Assembly (NCBI RefSeq): GCF_000004825.1
Contig: NW_008805073.1
Span: 1,116,001-1,180,000, forward strand
Direction of reading: 5' to 3'
Length of the DNA stretch: 64,000 nt
Source: Heterostelium album PN500
Taxonomy: Eukaryota > Evosea > Eumycetozoa > Acytosteliales > Acytosteliaceae
The notes below the pieces were generated by a model, which saw nothing but the letters and a program-made list of their open reading frames with translations, had not been told where the DNA came from and ran no database searches. Position 1 is the stretch's first letter; each line of letters starts with the position of its first letter. The position numbers and the translations under genes are program-made. This document shows, one piece after another, positions 23,494 to 35,290 of this stretch.

Positions 23494-25788
23494 ATGACAT
23501 CTTCAATATCGTCATTGTCGAATTCATTATATAGTGGTGGTGGTAGTAGTGGTATAAATAATGAAAGTTATACAAGTGGGGTTAGTAGCAGTGGTAATGG
23601 AACTAATGTTTCATGTTATTCCTCTGTAAAGACAACAATATCATCATTATCATTGTATAGAAAAGGATTGACATCAACAATTCAATTGTCATCGCTATCA
23701 GATTTGCTGTTGACAAAGATATTCAGTTATCTAAATGACTATGATAAGATATCGTTGTACTACTGTTGTAAGAGATTGATGAATCAACGATTCCTCTCAG
23801 AGTTGAACGATCCTGTTATATTCGACCAGGGTTTTCATCGTGGTAATCTATTGAATTGTTTCAAAACGATCGTTGTTCCACTGGCTTACTTGGGACATCT
23901 ACAAGATTGTTTCCAACGATTGTCGTCAACATCCAGCGGTCTATCAACAAGTAAACGAACCAATGCAGATGGAACAGCTCACTCCTATTTAAAGTCGATA
24001 GAGGTCATCTATGAATCCGGTGCATCTCCACCGGCGATGCTTGAGAGTCTGTACAGCAACAGCAGTAGTAGTAGTGGAGAAAAGAACAATGCATTGACTA
24101 GACTTCAATTCGATCGATTTCCACAGACTCTGGAATCCATAACACTGGGCAATGAAATCAATCAGGAGCTATCGGTCGGTATGTTCCCGGACGGTGTTAG
24201 TGAGATTACTTTCGGAACGTTGTTTGACCATTGGATCAATGCAAACGTGCTACCACCCAATCTAAACAAGTTGAAACTCGGTCATTTCTACTCGAAATCA
24301 TTGATACCCGGTGCTCTTCCAGACTCACTGACCGAGCTCGTTCTGGAGACCAGTTTCAACTCGCCATTCAAACCGGGACAACTTCCACCGAATCTACTAA
24401 AACTAAAACTGGGAATGCAATACAACCATGAGTTTGCCGTCGGTCTACTTCCTCAGAGTCTGGAGATACTAGAACTTGGAACATCGTTTAATAAACCTAT
24501 TGTTTGTGGAGTGTTACCTCAATCGCTTAGGGAGTTGAGATTGGGAATGTTGTTCAACAGTGTTATTGAACCAAATGCTTTGCCACTCTCACTGGAGAAG
24601 TTGAATCTTGGAAACTACGACCAACCGAATTTGGAAACTATTTTACCGGCCAATTTGAAATCACTGAAATTCCTAGAGATGTACAGTCACTCGATCCAGC
24701 CGGACGGTCTTCCTTCTGGCTTGACCAGTTTGAAGCTGAGTAGCGCTTTCAATCAGCAGATGCACTTTGATTCACTGCCGCAGTCGCTGACAGAGTTGCA
24801 GATTGGCGATGCCTATTCGCATGCATTCCAATCGTTCTCGGCGCTGCGGAATCTCAGAGCAATGACAATGTCTTGCACGCACAAAGATCATGCATTGCCA
24901 GCTCACTGCTTCCCGGCATCACTGCAGTCACTCACCTTTAAATACTCTTATCAACACGCTATTGACTCTGCCAACTTGTTTCCTTCGTCGCTCAAGAGTC
25001 TGTCTCTGAGCTACGAGAACGCCGAACCAATCGAACAACTTCCACCCAATCTAACTACACTCGTTCTCCACTTACAGTTTCACCAGCATTCGTTGCAGTC
25101 CGGATTCCTCCCGGATACTCTAACGCAGTTGCGTCTCAATCATAATCAACCGCTTCTTCCAAACATTCTTCCACCTAACCTCGTTCACCTTACCCTCGGA
25201 AACAGTTTCAATCATCCACTGTTGCCCAATACATTCCCAGAGTCTCTAAAGGAATTGGTATTCTGCAAGGATTTCAATCAACCTATTGAACCGGGTATTC
25301 TTCCGCACTCTCTCGTTTCACTCACCTTTGGTCTGTCGTTCAATCAGCCATTGGAACAAGGTTCCATACCAGGTAACCTTGAAACTTTAGTATTCGGTGC
25401 TCGCTACAAAGCTACTCTCCTACCAAATGTACTGCCAGATTCTCTTGTCAGTCTGACATTTGGCAACGATTGGTGTCCCAATACCATTAGAGAGGGTGTA
25501 ATCCCACCGAAACTACGATATCTAAAGTTCCAACTACAATTTAAACTCAGATTTGGCAGTAGCTATAATTTCAACGCACAGAGAGATTTGGTACTACCGA
25601 GAACACTGAACGAACTATGGCTACAGAGTCAACCAATACGACCACCAACCGCATCTTCACTTTTAAAAGTCATCGGTAGAGATGGTGCGCGTCTCACCAA
25701 TGAAAATATAGAACTAAATAATAATAATAATAATCATAATGATATTAGAGTAAGATCTAAAAGAAAAAAGAATTGTAATATAATGTAA
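23494..25788 (+). CDS. F-box-like / FNIP repeat protein
   Basis: A single exon of 764 residues. After a Ser/Gly-rich leader an F-box-like motif lies at about residues 66-100 (LSDLLLTKIFSYLNDYDKI, LYYCCKRLMNQRF). From about residue 200 to 700 the protein is an array of some 20 units of about 22 residues: FNQPIEPGILPHSLVSLTFG is typical, with variants YSHSIQPDGLPSGLTSLKL and FNHPLLPNTFPESLKEL. This is the FNIP repeat, a leucine-rich-repeat relative expanded in dictyostelids. F-box plus FNIP proteins are expected to be substrate adaptors of SCF ubiquitin ligases, an inference here. The C terminus has an Asn run and a basic patch (RSKRKKN). Confidence 0.92.
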   Translation: MTSSISSLSNSLYSGGGSSGINNESYTSGVSSSGNGTNVSCYSSVKTTISSLSLYRKGLTSTIQLSSLSDLLLTKIFSYLNDYDKISLYYCCKRLMNQRFLSELNDPVIFDQGFHRGNLLNCFKTIVVPLAYLGHLQDCFQRLSSTSSGLSTSKRTNADGTAHSYLKSIEVIYESGASPPAMLESLYSNSSSSSGEKNNALTRLQFDRFPQTLESITLGNEINQELSVGMFPDGVSEITFGTLFDHWINANVLPPNLNKLKLGHFYSKSLIPGALPDSLTELVLETSFNSPFKPGQLPPNLLKLKLGMQYNHEFAVGLLPQSLEILELGTSFNKPIVCGVLPQSLRELRLGMLFNSVIEPNALPLSLEKLNLGNYDQPNLETILPANLKSLKFLEMYSHSIQPDGLPSGLTSLKLSSAFNQQMHFDSLPQSLTELQIGDAYSHAFQSFSALRNLRAMTMSCTHKDHALPAHCFPASLQSLTFKYSYQHAIDSANLFPSSLKSLSLSYENAEPIEQLPPNLTTLVLHLQFHQHSLQSGFLPDTLTQLRLNHNQPLLPNILPPNLVHLTLGNSFNHPLLPNTFPESLKELVFCKDFNQPIEPGILPHSLVSLTFGLSFNQPLEQGSIPGNLETLVFGARYKATLLPNVLPDSLVSLTFGNDWCPNTIREGVIPPKLRYLKFQLQFKLRFGSSYNFNAQRDLVLPRTLNELWLQSQPIRPPTASSLLKVIGRDGARLTNENIELNNNNNNHNDIRVRSKRKKNCNIM

Positions 25789-26901
25789 TAAAATATATAT
25801 ATATAGTTATTTATTTATTTTTAAATTTAAAAAAAAATGTTATTTACAAAATTGTAACGTTGTCTTTTGTTCGTTCGTTTGTTAAAATTACTTAAAAAAT
25901 TTGGTGCAAAATTTAATCAAAATCTCGTTGAGTCCTCCCATAAGATTGGAGGACACTGAAATTACGTATATGAACATGTATATTGTCAATACAAACCAGA
26001 TATCACAGGAGTTTAACTATACTTTTAGTATAAAATAACTCTTAATGATGACAAAATTGTTAATATCATCCCAATGATTAAACATGGTCCGGAAAGGTAG
26101 TTAACTTGAAGGGCTTGTCTGATTAAATATCTCATCTCAAAATAAATAAAAAAGATAAATAAATGATCTCCAAATGATCACAGACGAAACTGAAATTACG
26201 AGTATGAACTTGAAAACAACTAGGTATCACTGGAGTTTAACTATACTTTTAGTATAAAATAACTCTTAATGACGACATGATAGTTAATATCCTCCCAATG
26301 ATTAACTAACTGAAGTAGTAGTTGACTCAATTGAAGAGTTTGTATGATAGATAAAACAAGAGTTTGAGCTACACTATTTTTTTTTAATAATTTAAATAAT
26401 AATTTTTTAAAATGTAGTTGGTTAACTGATAGTATTAAATATAATATTTTACTTTTTTTAAGAACACTATTTTTTTTTTGAATCTGCAGATTAGATCTAG
26501 TTTTTTTTAACAATTATTTTCTCGAGAATATTATACACTATGATGTTGAAAATAGAGGTGATATAGTACTACAATTGTTTACACAAATCCCGATAATCAT
26601 ATACATTATACTAATTTATACCCTGGGTGGTTTTCGAAAACCGAATAAAAATTCACTTGAAATTTCCAAATTTGATTGTTCAACAAAATTTTTTTGGTGG
26701 GAAACATTGGTTTTGCATTGTGGTTTGTCAAAAACAAAACATCAACAAACATTATGATATTTGTTTAAATTTAAATAGCAAAAAAAGATTATTTTTTTAT
26801 TTTTTTTTTTAATTATTTACAATCTTAAAAAAACTATAAATTATTCATCATAACATTATTTGTTGTAAATTAATTTAATCAAATAATTATATAAACAAAA
26901 T
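25789..26901. other. intergenic with duplicated segment
   Basis: Contains the diverged direct repeat listed separately. The rest is A/T-rich sequence, with the prolidase leader at the right end. Confidence 0.5.
25954..26345. repeat. diverged direct duplication, two copies of about 160 bp
   Basis: The segment starting ACTGAAATTACG at 25954 recurs at 26189. Both copies contain GTTTAACTATACTTTTAGTA (from 26011 and 26235) and then AAATAACTCTTAATGA, with TCCCAATGATTAA further on. The shared core includes a short hairpin (TATAC TTTTA GTATA). Read on the minus strand both copies encode NHW(D/E)DIN and IKSYFILKV before a stop, so the unit could derive from a coding piece. Confidence 0.7.
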
Positions 26902-28554
26902 ATGTCTGACGGTTGTTGTGAAGAAACTCATAAGGATTCTCATTATTCACCAGGTTACTATTGGTTGGGTAATGATACCTTGAAGGTACCACTTGTATTA
27001 CACAGAGAGAACAGACAAAGATTAGCAAAGTCTATTCTCACTTCAAAGGATAGTAAGTTATCATTTTATTTTATATTTATTTCTATTAAACTAATAATAA
27101 TTGCAATCTATCATTCACATTTCTAAAAGAGGATTCAATTGAACCAAATTCCTTTGTATTATTCCAAGCTGGTAAATCAACAACTGCATATGATACTGAT
27201 CATGGTATGTATATTACATTGTGTTTATCTATCTATCGCTATAGGTCATTACGCTTAACATATGTTTAAATTTTAAAACTTTACTTCTATAGAACCATTG
27301 TTTAGACAAGAAAAGTTCTTCTTCTGGGCATTTGGATCTGATATGCCAGATTGCTATGGTGTTGTCGCATTGGATAGCCAAGAGAATCCAACCTCGACTT
27401 TGTTCATTCCACGTTTGCCAGCTGAATATGCCACTTGGTTGGGTCAAATCCACTCGAAAGAGTACTACAAAAAGATATTCTTGGTTGACAATGTCGAGTT
27501 TGCCGATGAGATGACTGCTTATTTGAAGAATTTGAACTGCTCTACCCTCTACACTGTTGCCGGTTTGAACACTGATAGTCACAACCACACCGAACCACTC
27601 ACCTTCAAGGGTATCGAGGAGTTCAAGGTCAATACTACTCTTGCTTTCCCCTATGTCGCAGAGTGCCGTGTCTTCAAGACACCAAAGGAAATCGAGGTTC
27701 TCCGTTACTCGGTAGAGTCGACCTGCAAGTCACACATGCAAGTGATGCGTAAGATCCGTCCTGGAATGAAGGAGTACCAATGCGAGTCGATCTTCTTGTA
27801 TCACGCTTACCACGATTTCGGTTGCCGTAACGTCGGATACACTTGTATTTGCGCTGCCAACAAGAACTCGAGTGTACTTCACTACGGTCACGCCGGTGAG
27901 CCAAATGCCAGCACTATTCGTGACGGTGCAATGTGTCTCTACGATATGGGTGCCGAATACCACGGATACACTGCCGATGTCACATGCTCATTCCCAGCGA
28001 ACGGAAAGTTCACTGAAGATCAAAAGATTGTTTACAATGCCGTTTTGGATGCCTCGCAATCTGTCATCAAGGCTATGAAGCCAGGTGTCGAGTGGATCGA
28101 CATGCACAAGTTGGCAGAGAACCGTATCCTCAGTGGATTGCTCGCCGGTGGTATCCTTGTAGGTAGCCTCGAAGAGTTGGTTGAAAACAAGATTGGATCT
28201 GTTTTCTTCCCACACGGTCTCGGTCATTTGCTTGGTTTGGATACTCATGACGTCGGTGGTTACCAAGGTGACGCCAAGCCAAAGGTCAACTCATTGCGTA
28301 CCACCCGTTCCCTCATTGAAAACATGTTCATCACTGTCGAGCCAGGATGTTATTTCATCGACCATTTGTTGGACCAAGCACTCGCTGACCCAAGCAAGGC
28401 CAGATTCTTCAACAGAGATGTGTTGGCTCGTTTCAGAAACTTTGGAGGTGTCAGAATCGAAGATGACGTCTTGGTCACCGCCACCGGTTGTGAAAACTTC
28501 TCAAAGATGGTTCCAAGAACCGTTGAGGAGATTGAAGCCTACATGAAACATTAA
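26902..28554 (+). CDS. pepD: Xaa-Pro dipeptidase (prolidase)
   Basis: Exons 26902-27052, 27130-27204 and 27293-28554 encode 495 residues, the usual length for eukaryotic prolidase. The enzyme is a cytosolic dinuclear-metal peptidase that splits dipeptides with C-terminal proline, finishing the breakdown of proline-rich peptides. The creatinase-like N-terminal domain begins GNDTLKVPL. The pita-bread catalytic domain carries all five metal ligands: two Asp in [14 protein letters not shown], His in [15 protein letters not shown], Glu in ITVEPGCYF and Glu in [10 protein letters not shown]. The substrate-binding HYGHAG motif is present. The short second exon (25 codons) is supported by the join [13 protein letters not shown]. 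Codons are strongly C-ending. Confidence 0.95.
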
Positions 28555-28721
28555 ATAAAACAACAAATCAAATGTATAAAATTCAAATTCACAAAATAAT
28601 AAATATTTTTTGAAATTTCATTACAATTTTTTCATCCATCTTGGGATTCTCTAAAATTACTTTACCAAAGCTCGCGAGAAAGATATTTTCGAGATTTTTT
28701 TTTGTTTTGTTTTTTTCGATT

Positions 28722-28753
<32 letters not shown>

Positions 28754-28832
28754 GGTTCGTGAGGCAAACCATCTTAACTTTGATTTTTTTTTGTTGTTTT
28801 TTACATTTTTATAATATTAAAAAAAAAACAAA

Positions 28833-29582
28833 ATGAAGTTAACTGGTATTGTATTTGTTGCTATTGTTATTGCTATTGCCTCTGCCCAGATCTCTGGTTC
28901 AATTTCTGGATCAGCTATCTCTGGTTCAGGTATTTCTGGATCTGGATCAGGTTCAGGATCAGGTTCAAGCTCAAGCTCAAGCTCAAGTTCGAGCTCAAGC
29001 TTGAGTGGTTCCTCAATGGGAGGATCTAGCAGTGAAAACAGTGGATGGACTGACGCTGCCAATTTCTTAATGGGTGTTGGTTATGGTTTAGAGGTAAAAA
29101 TATATAAATGTTTTTCAAATATTCAACTGAAACAATTCTAACAAAATATTAATATCTATAAAAAAAAATAATAGATCACTATTAATGAAAACTCAACTGT
29201 TTGTTTCAACGACTTGAATGCCACATTGGTTGATTTTGGATCAGGATTTGACTCAATTAAGATGGGTATCTCTGATAAATCAATCAAAATGGTAAAGAAT
29301 GGTATTGAGGACTTTGGTTACGGTATTCTTCAATTGACTGCTGCCTTCGAGCAATGTGGAGTTGAAACTTTCATCAAAGAGATTAAAGCTATTGGTACTG
29401 AGTTGTCACAAGGTGCTGATGGAATTATCGAAGTTGTCTTGAAGGAGATTATCAATATCTTCCACAACCGTGACGTTTTGACCGAAGATTTCAAGAGTGC
29501 CATCTCCTATTGGGAGCAAAGGGATTTCCTTGACAGTGGTAAGAGTGTTGGTGTCATCATTGGTATTTTGATGAAAGACTAA
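28833..29582 (+). CDS. secreted Ser/Gly-rich protein
   Basis: Exons 28833-29093 and 29175-29582 give 222 residues. Residues 1-18 are a signal peptide (KLTGIVFVAIVIAIASAQ). A low-complexity region of Ser-Gly and then poly-Ser fills residues 19-70. The rest is a globular, mostly helical domain (WTDAANFLMGVGYGLEITIN, VCFNDLNATLVDFG, AFEQCGVETFIKEIKAIG, KSAISYWEQRDF) with two cysteines that could pair. It resembles secreted proteins seen repeatedly in dictyostelids, but I cannot name the family with confidence. A pure T tract of about 29 bases lies roughly 100 bp before the ATG. Confidence 0.85.
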
Positions 29583-29980
29583 ACAATAAAATTGCACTAA
29601 ATTTTAAATAATCATAACAGTGAGACGAATGAGTAGGTGAACGGACTTATTTTTTTCTATTAACTAATTTTTTGGAAACAATTAATTAATTCCATCATTT
29701 TTTTAAAATATAATATATTTGAAATGTTAATAAATAAATACTTATAACCCTAACCAAATCAACAATAATGGTTATGATTGAATATCTTTTCAATCTTTAT
29801 TTTTTTCTTTCCAAATCAAATTATCTCAAAGACTATAGAGTTAAGGAAGTGGAGCATCGAAAGTAAAAATAATAACAATTCTAGAGATCTGTCTTCTTTC
29901 CCCAAAAAATATTGGTTTATCAAATGTCAAAATATGAAACACATAATTTGGTGTCTTGTACCTAATTATTTCGATTTATT
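29583..29980. other. intergenic between convergent genes
   Basis: 3' flanks of the secreted-protein gene and of XRN2, which converge here. No element recognised. Confidence 0.5.
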
Positions 29981-32900
29981 TTATTTCTTAAGTTTTGCAA
30001 AGGGATTGTATTTACTCCTTTGTGGTTGTTGATTATTATTGCCGTTGTTGTTATTATTGTTGTTATTATTTCTTCTTTGGTGCTGACCATTATTATTATA
30101 GTTTTGATTTTGTCTAAACTGTTGTTGTTGTTGATTTGAGTTGTTCATAATATTCTGTTGTGGTTGCTGTTGTTGTTGATTCCACTGTTGTTGTTGTTGT
30201 TGTTGATTATAGCTCATAACGGATTGATTACTATAGTTGTTCTGGTTGTAGTTATTGTTCTGGTTATAACTATTGTTGTTTTGGTTGTAATTACTATTAA
30301 AGTTGTTTTGATTATTATTATAATTCATCATATTTTGATTGTTATAATTCATATTGCTATTATTATTATAGTTTTGATTGTAATTATTATTGTTGTTGTA
30401 GTTATTGTTTTGATTATAATTACTATTATTGTTATTGAATGGATTATTATTTTGAATATAATTATTATTATAGTTTTGATTGCTATAATTATTATTATTG
30501 TTGTTATAATTATTATTATTATTTTGATATTGATTGTTATAGTTGTTATTATTATTATTATAGTTGTTGTTGTTATAATTATTATTTTGATTATTATAGT
30601 TCTTGTTATAATTATTATTTTGATTATTGTATCCTTGATTTCTATTGAAATGTTTGTTTTTGTATTGATTGGAATCTACAGCATGATTAATCATTCTATT
30701 GGCGGCACTGTTTTGAATAGAGAAACGAAGTGAGGTGATATCAGTTCTTGGTGCTTTTACGGCATTTGGTAACATCTCTGATTTGAATACATAACCCTCG
30801 GGATAGGCAGGATTCTCGTAGGAGTAGGCAATGGCACTCTGCATCGGTGGCAGCTTCTTGGTGATTCGCTCAGGTAGCTTAGAAATGTCACCCAAGAAGT
30901 TTGGAGACACCTTTGAGTCGATGGAGCTATGATCTTTGTCTGCTGCGTTTTCGTCGTTGGTCAACTTGAGATCTTTGTTGACAATGAGCAACTCGGCACC
31001 TTGAGAATTTCTGAATTTCTCTTCGTCGGTCAGTTTGTTCTCCAGTGACTTTAATGAGGAGAGTAGCTCCTTCTCATCGATGAACGGTAGCAGACATACA
31101 CCCTTCCAGATTGGTTGAGATGGTTGCACATCGATCATGAAATTCGATGGATAGAAATGAATGATTGGTGAGACATCGCCACTGCCATCGTCGATACCCA
31201 TCATCTTTTGATATGGCTTTGGAACGAATTGACCAGATTCCTTTGGCAAGACACTCATTAGCTGCTCGAATGGCCGGAATGGTGAACCCAAGTCGAAGGT
31301 GGCTGGCTTGATCAGCTCGATATTCTCAGAGATGTCAATGATGAATGGTGCGTAGTGATATGGATAATACCAACCCCAAGATGCACAACCCTTGTAGTAG
31401 TATTTCAATACCCATGCCAGACCATCGATATAACTCTGACAGACATGAAGAACAACATTGTCGTCCTCCTTGGCCTCCGATTCGAAATGATGATTGTAAT
31501 AACGCTCTCTCCAACCTTTGGTACCGATTTTAACATCTTTCATTCTATCGATGAATGTCGATGATTCTAGTGACTGTCCTTCTCCACCATTGGAATTGGA
31601 TTGCTCTTCTTCCTCTTCCTCTCCATGCTTTCTCTTTTTGTTTCCACTTGGTAGTTTCTTTTCCTCGACTGGAACCTCCATAATCTCAATTACTTTAGCA
31701 CCTCTCTTCTCACCCTTCTTCTTGCCATCAGCTGGAGCAGTAGTAGATTGCTCAACAATCGATTGTTGTAACTGTTTGGCAGCATCTTTATTGGAAGTGG
31801 TTCCCTTCTTTTGTGCAAGCAATTCCTCACGAATCTTGGCAGCGGCACTCTTGTTGGCGGCACCATCTTCCACTCTCAACTTTTTGTTTGGACGCTGGGT
31901 ATCGTCTGTCTCTGTGAATATTTCATTGAGTAGATTCTTTGCTGCTTCTTGATGTTGCTTTGTAGTTCCAGAATTCAAATTGAGTGACTGTGGATCCTCT
32001 TGAAGTTGCTGGAAGTTTCCGTCCATTCTAGCTTTACGACGAATCATTGCTTCCTCCTTGCTCTTTCTTCTCATCATGATATCTTCCTCGACCATTGCAA
32101 GCTTGGCAAAGATCTTACCGACACGATCAATGCTAAACTCACCATCCTCTGTGAGGTAGTCGTCGAACGTCGGCAGCAAATCCTTGTAGATCTTCATGAT
32201 ACGATCGATAGCACCTTCGTTGATCTGTAGCGATGGCAAATGCGGCAGGAAATCGTTACCAACAAAGAAACATATCAGAATGAAATCGTCGATCACACGC
32301 TCTATATCAAAGCCAAACGCCGGAGAGCATTTCAACTCGGAATCCAGGTAGTCACGGAAGAGATTCAAGCTGAGCAACTGGTAGTCTTTGGTGAGGAAAT
32401 CCTTCTTTTCCTCTTCGCCATCGTCACCACCCTGCATCTCCTTTGGAGTGCTCTGTTGCTTCCTTCCCTTGGTCTGCACAAACTCACGAAGAATCTCAAA
32501 GTTTGGTTCGTGAGTAGCCAACGCCAACATAATCAAATCTGCATCCAAACCATAGATTACATTCTTTTGATTTGGATTATAGTCTTTTTGTGCTCTCTGC
32601 TTTCTAATGTAATCCATAATCTTATGTTCACCTTCACCTGGAATACTAGCATCTGAAATAATAACTTTCAACTAATTATTATTATTATTATTATTGATTT
32701 CAGAAAATAACAAAGTTAATATCAACAATCTATTTATTTAAAAACGATACATATATATATGTATTAATAATAATAATTATAATTAATGAACTACTTACAT
32801 TCTTCCAAGCTGGATCAGTACTAACTTTCTCGGCGACATAAGAACGTAGTGTCAGTGCAACCAAGTCCATAAACATGGTGCCTGGTGTAATACAGTTAGA

Positions 32901-33383
32901 GTCAAAGTGGAATTTCTCATCTTTTGCCTTTTGGAGTGCCTCTACTTCGGACTCTGACATCTTGCCGTTGGCGATATTCTCCATGAGTTCCTTGGCTTCT
33001 TTCTCACGGGTGAGACGAGCGTCTAGAGCAGAACGGAAACGACGTGAACGTTGTTGGTTCATCTTGGCACGTGGTGCAACACCGTCGATTGCCATATACA
33101 AGAGGTTACGTGGACGAACGATGGCGAATACCAAGTCGAGATACTCCATAATCGAATCCATCATGTCTTGTGTGTTTCTTGGCTTGGGACCTTGCTCGGG
33201 ATGTGCACAAGGATGAATGATACCGTTCATATCCAAGTACAGATTATCAAACTCTCCATTGAGATTGGGTTCTGAATTATCGCAAACCACTCTACTTCCA
33301 TCTTGGTGTCTCGGTTCTTTCGTTGGTACGATAATACCGTTGTACTTATCAACCATCCATCTAAAGAATGCTGGAATTCCCAT
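29981..33383 (-). CDS. xrn2: 5'-3' exoribonuclease 2 (XRN2/Rat1)
   Basis: Minus-strand exons 33383-32799 and 32671-29981 encode 1091 residues. The start MGIPAFFRWMVDKY and the blocks NLYLDMNGIIHPC, YMAIDGVAPRAKMNQQRSRR, ISDASIPGEGEHKIMDYIR and YGLDADLIMLAL form the catalytic XRN domain with its acidic metal ligands; the intron falls just before the fourth block. ICFFVGNDFLPHLPSL and the tower region follow, then GWYYPYHYAPF. It resembles nuclear XRN2/Rat1 more than cytoplasmic XRN1, judging by length and the HPEQGPKPRN segment. XRN2 degrades uncapped RNA, matures rRNA and promotes transcription termination. The last 250 residues are almost entirely Asn/Tyr/Gln (NYNNNN units) before a short basic end (YNPFAKLKK). 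An acidic, Lys-rich linker (residues about 440-590) is also low in complexity. Confidence 0.94.
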
Positions 33384-34566
33384 ATTATTTTAACTTGGTT
33401 TTTTTTTTGTTTTAATTATATTTATATATTCTCTATAGTTATATTATCTTATATATTCTCTCTTTCTCTTTTAAAAAAAAACAAACAAACAAATAAATAA
33501 ATTTAAACCAAAACAACTAATTTAGTTTTGGTTAATTTAATTATAATGAAAAATGATAAAAATATAAAACTTAAGTTTGTGTAGTAGTAGTAGTAGTAGT
33601 ATTTAATGAGTGAAAGTTTGAACAGATTCAAAAATGATCATCAACTATCTATCTACTGAACGAATAGGCTCTACTAAGAGTTACGAAAATAGTTACGAAA
33701 TATATAAAGATCTTATTGATTCTAAAAAAAAGTAATTGGGTATTGATTTGTTTGTTTTTTTTTGTAAATTTAAAATAAACTAGTTATTAAGTTAAATTTT
33801 AAAAAAAATAATTGAATAATAGATCTATCTAATTAATGATAATAATATATTCAAACAAACACTTGTAATTATAAAAAATAAAGGTAAAGGTAAAGTCAAA
33901 TCAACAAATAATCAACTAACATAAAAGTTAATCAATAGGTATTAATTAATTATAACAATACTAAAGGAAAATAATTATTAAAGACTTTTTTGAAAATTTT
34001 TAACGTATATTTTTCGTTTTCAAAAAAAAAAAAAAAAAAAACATTCAAGAAAATTTATCAATTTCTTTTGTGAATTTTTGTTTTTCCAAAATAATAAAAA
34101 AACGATGACTTTTGCTTATTATATATTTCTATTTTTTATTAAATTTGTTGAAGTTCAGGTTTTAAAAAAATAAATATTTAATTTTAAAATAGATTGATGA
34201 TGGTGATGATGTCATTGAACTCAAATCGATTTACTTTTTTTGGAAATATGAAAAACCATTGATTTAAAAATCAAGATTTTTTCTGGTCGCAGACGTAGAG
34301 TTGACTGGTCGAAAAGATAGATTTCACTGATGAGATTCAAGTCTATTATATATTGGATGACGTATAGTCTTAACTTATTATGAATTTCCGAGTTCAAAAA
34401 AAGAGATATTTCGACTTTTAAATAATAAAGATTTCACAAATATCAAAATATTAAAAATTGAGAATCTTGTTTTATTGTAGTTAACACTTTGAGTCCATCA
34501 AACAACATTTATATAAAAGCTTTAAAATACTAATTCAATTCAAATACAAATATTAAAAGAAATAAA
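33384..34566. other. intergenic between divergent genes
   Basis: Shared upstream region of XRN2 and the miniprotein gene. There is a TAG triplet run near 33585 and A/T tracts. A 33-codon ATG frame near 33630 (with STERIGSTKSYENSYE) has protein-like composition but no other support. TTATATAAAA near 34510 may serve as TATA box for the gene at 34567. Confidence 0.45.
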
Positions 34567-34836
34567 ATGTCATTAAGAATCGTTGTTACAGATTGTTATT
34601 TTGTTGATAACAAAGTTATTCCACAAGGAACTGTAGAGTCAGGTGTCTTAAAGCCAGGAATGCTTCTCCTTATCCAAGAGTTGAACATCAAAGGTACCAT
34701 GTTGCAATTCGAAATGATGCAAGGTGGAATGAACGAGGCTGTCGTAGGTGATATTACTGCATTCAGTTTAACAAACATCTCAGGTAATCTCACCAGAGAT
34801 ATGGTCAAGCCAGGTTTCGTCATCACTCAAGCTTAA
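34567..34836 (+). CDS. stand-alone EF-Tu domain-2-like miniprotein
   Basis: An intronless 89-codon gene with ATG at 34567. The sequence follows the beta-barrel domain 2 of translational GTPases: QGTVESGVLKPGMLLLI corresponds to the VGRVETGxxKPGMxV turn of eEF1A, KGTMLQFEMM to TEVKSVEMHH, and NEAVVGDITAFSLTNIS to EARPGDNVGFNVKNLS. It ends VKPGFVITQA. There is no GTPase domain on either side: the upstream kilobase has no P-loop and the stop is followed by A/T-rich DNA. Codons are C-ending, as in well-expressed genes, which argues against a decayed piece. Role unknown; binding to tRNA ends or ribosomal factors is only a guess. Confidence 0.8.
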   Translation: MSLRIVVTDCYFVDNKVIPQGTVESGVLKPGMLLLIQELNIKGTMLQFEMMQGGMNEAVVGDITAFSLTNISGNLTRDMVKPGFVITQA

Positions 34837-35290
34837 AATCAAATAATTAAAACAACAAAAAATACCATTAAAATAGGTATAATTAATTAAAAACAACAAC
34901 AACAACAATCCATCAAATAAAATAAAATAAAATAAAATAGAAATGTGTATTTATTAAAATAATATAACTTTAAAAACAAACTTTTGATTTTCTTTCTTTT
35001 AAAGCCGCTGAATTTGTTAATAAAATATATTATATATATAAATAAAAGTTAAAGTATATTTATCTGTTTGTTACCATTATTATATAATCTAAAAATATCA
35101 GACTATCGACTATCTTATAGGAAATGAATATTTTGATATTTAGTTATAGATGAATTTCAGATTTAATTGATAATCAATAATTATAATTTTTAATGAAAAT
35201 TAAAATTCTTTAAGTTCATTGTGCAACCTTTTTTTTAATCAGATATTTAAATATATATATATATTTTTAGAAAAATACAATAAAGATAAG
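34837..35290. other. intergenic
   Basis: A/T-rich spacer and leader of the roadblock gene. Nothing recognised. Confidence 0.5.

Noticed and set aside
25936-25944. TCCCATAAG resembling the upstream element of dictyostelid small RNA genes
   Set aside because: Only one match and nothing recognisable as a known small RNA at the expected distance; it also sits inside a CCTCC/GGAGG mini-palindrome.
30158-30733. Long plus-strand Ile/Val-rich hydrophobic frame
   Set aside because: Antisense of the Asn-rich XRN2 tail; composition simply mirrors AAT/AAC codons.
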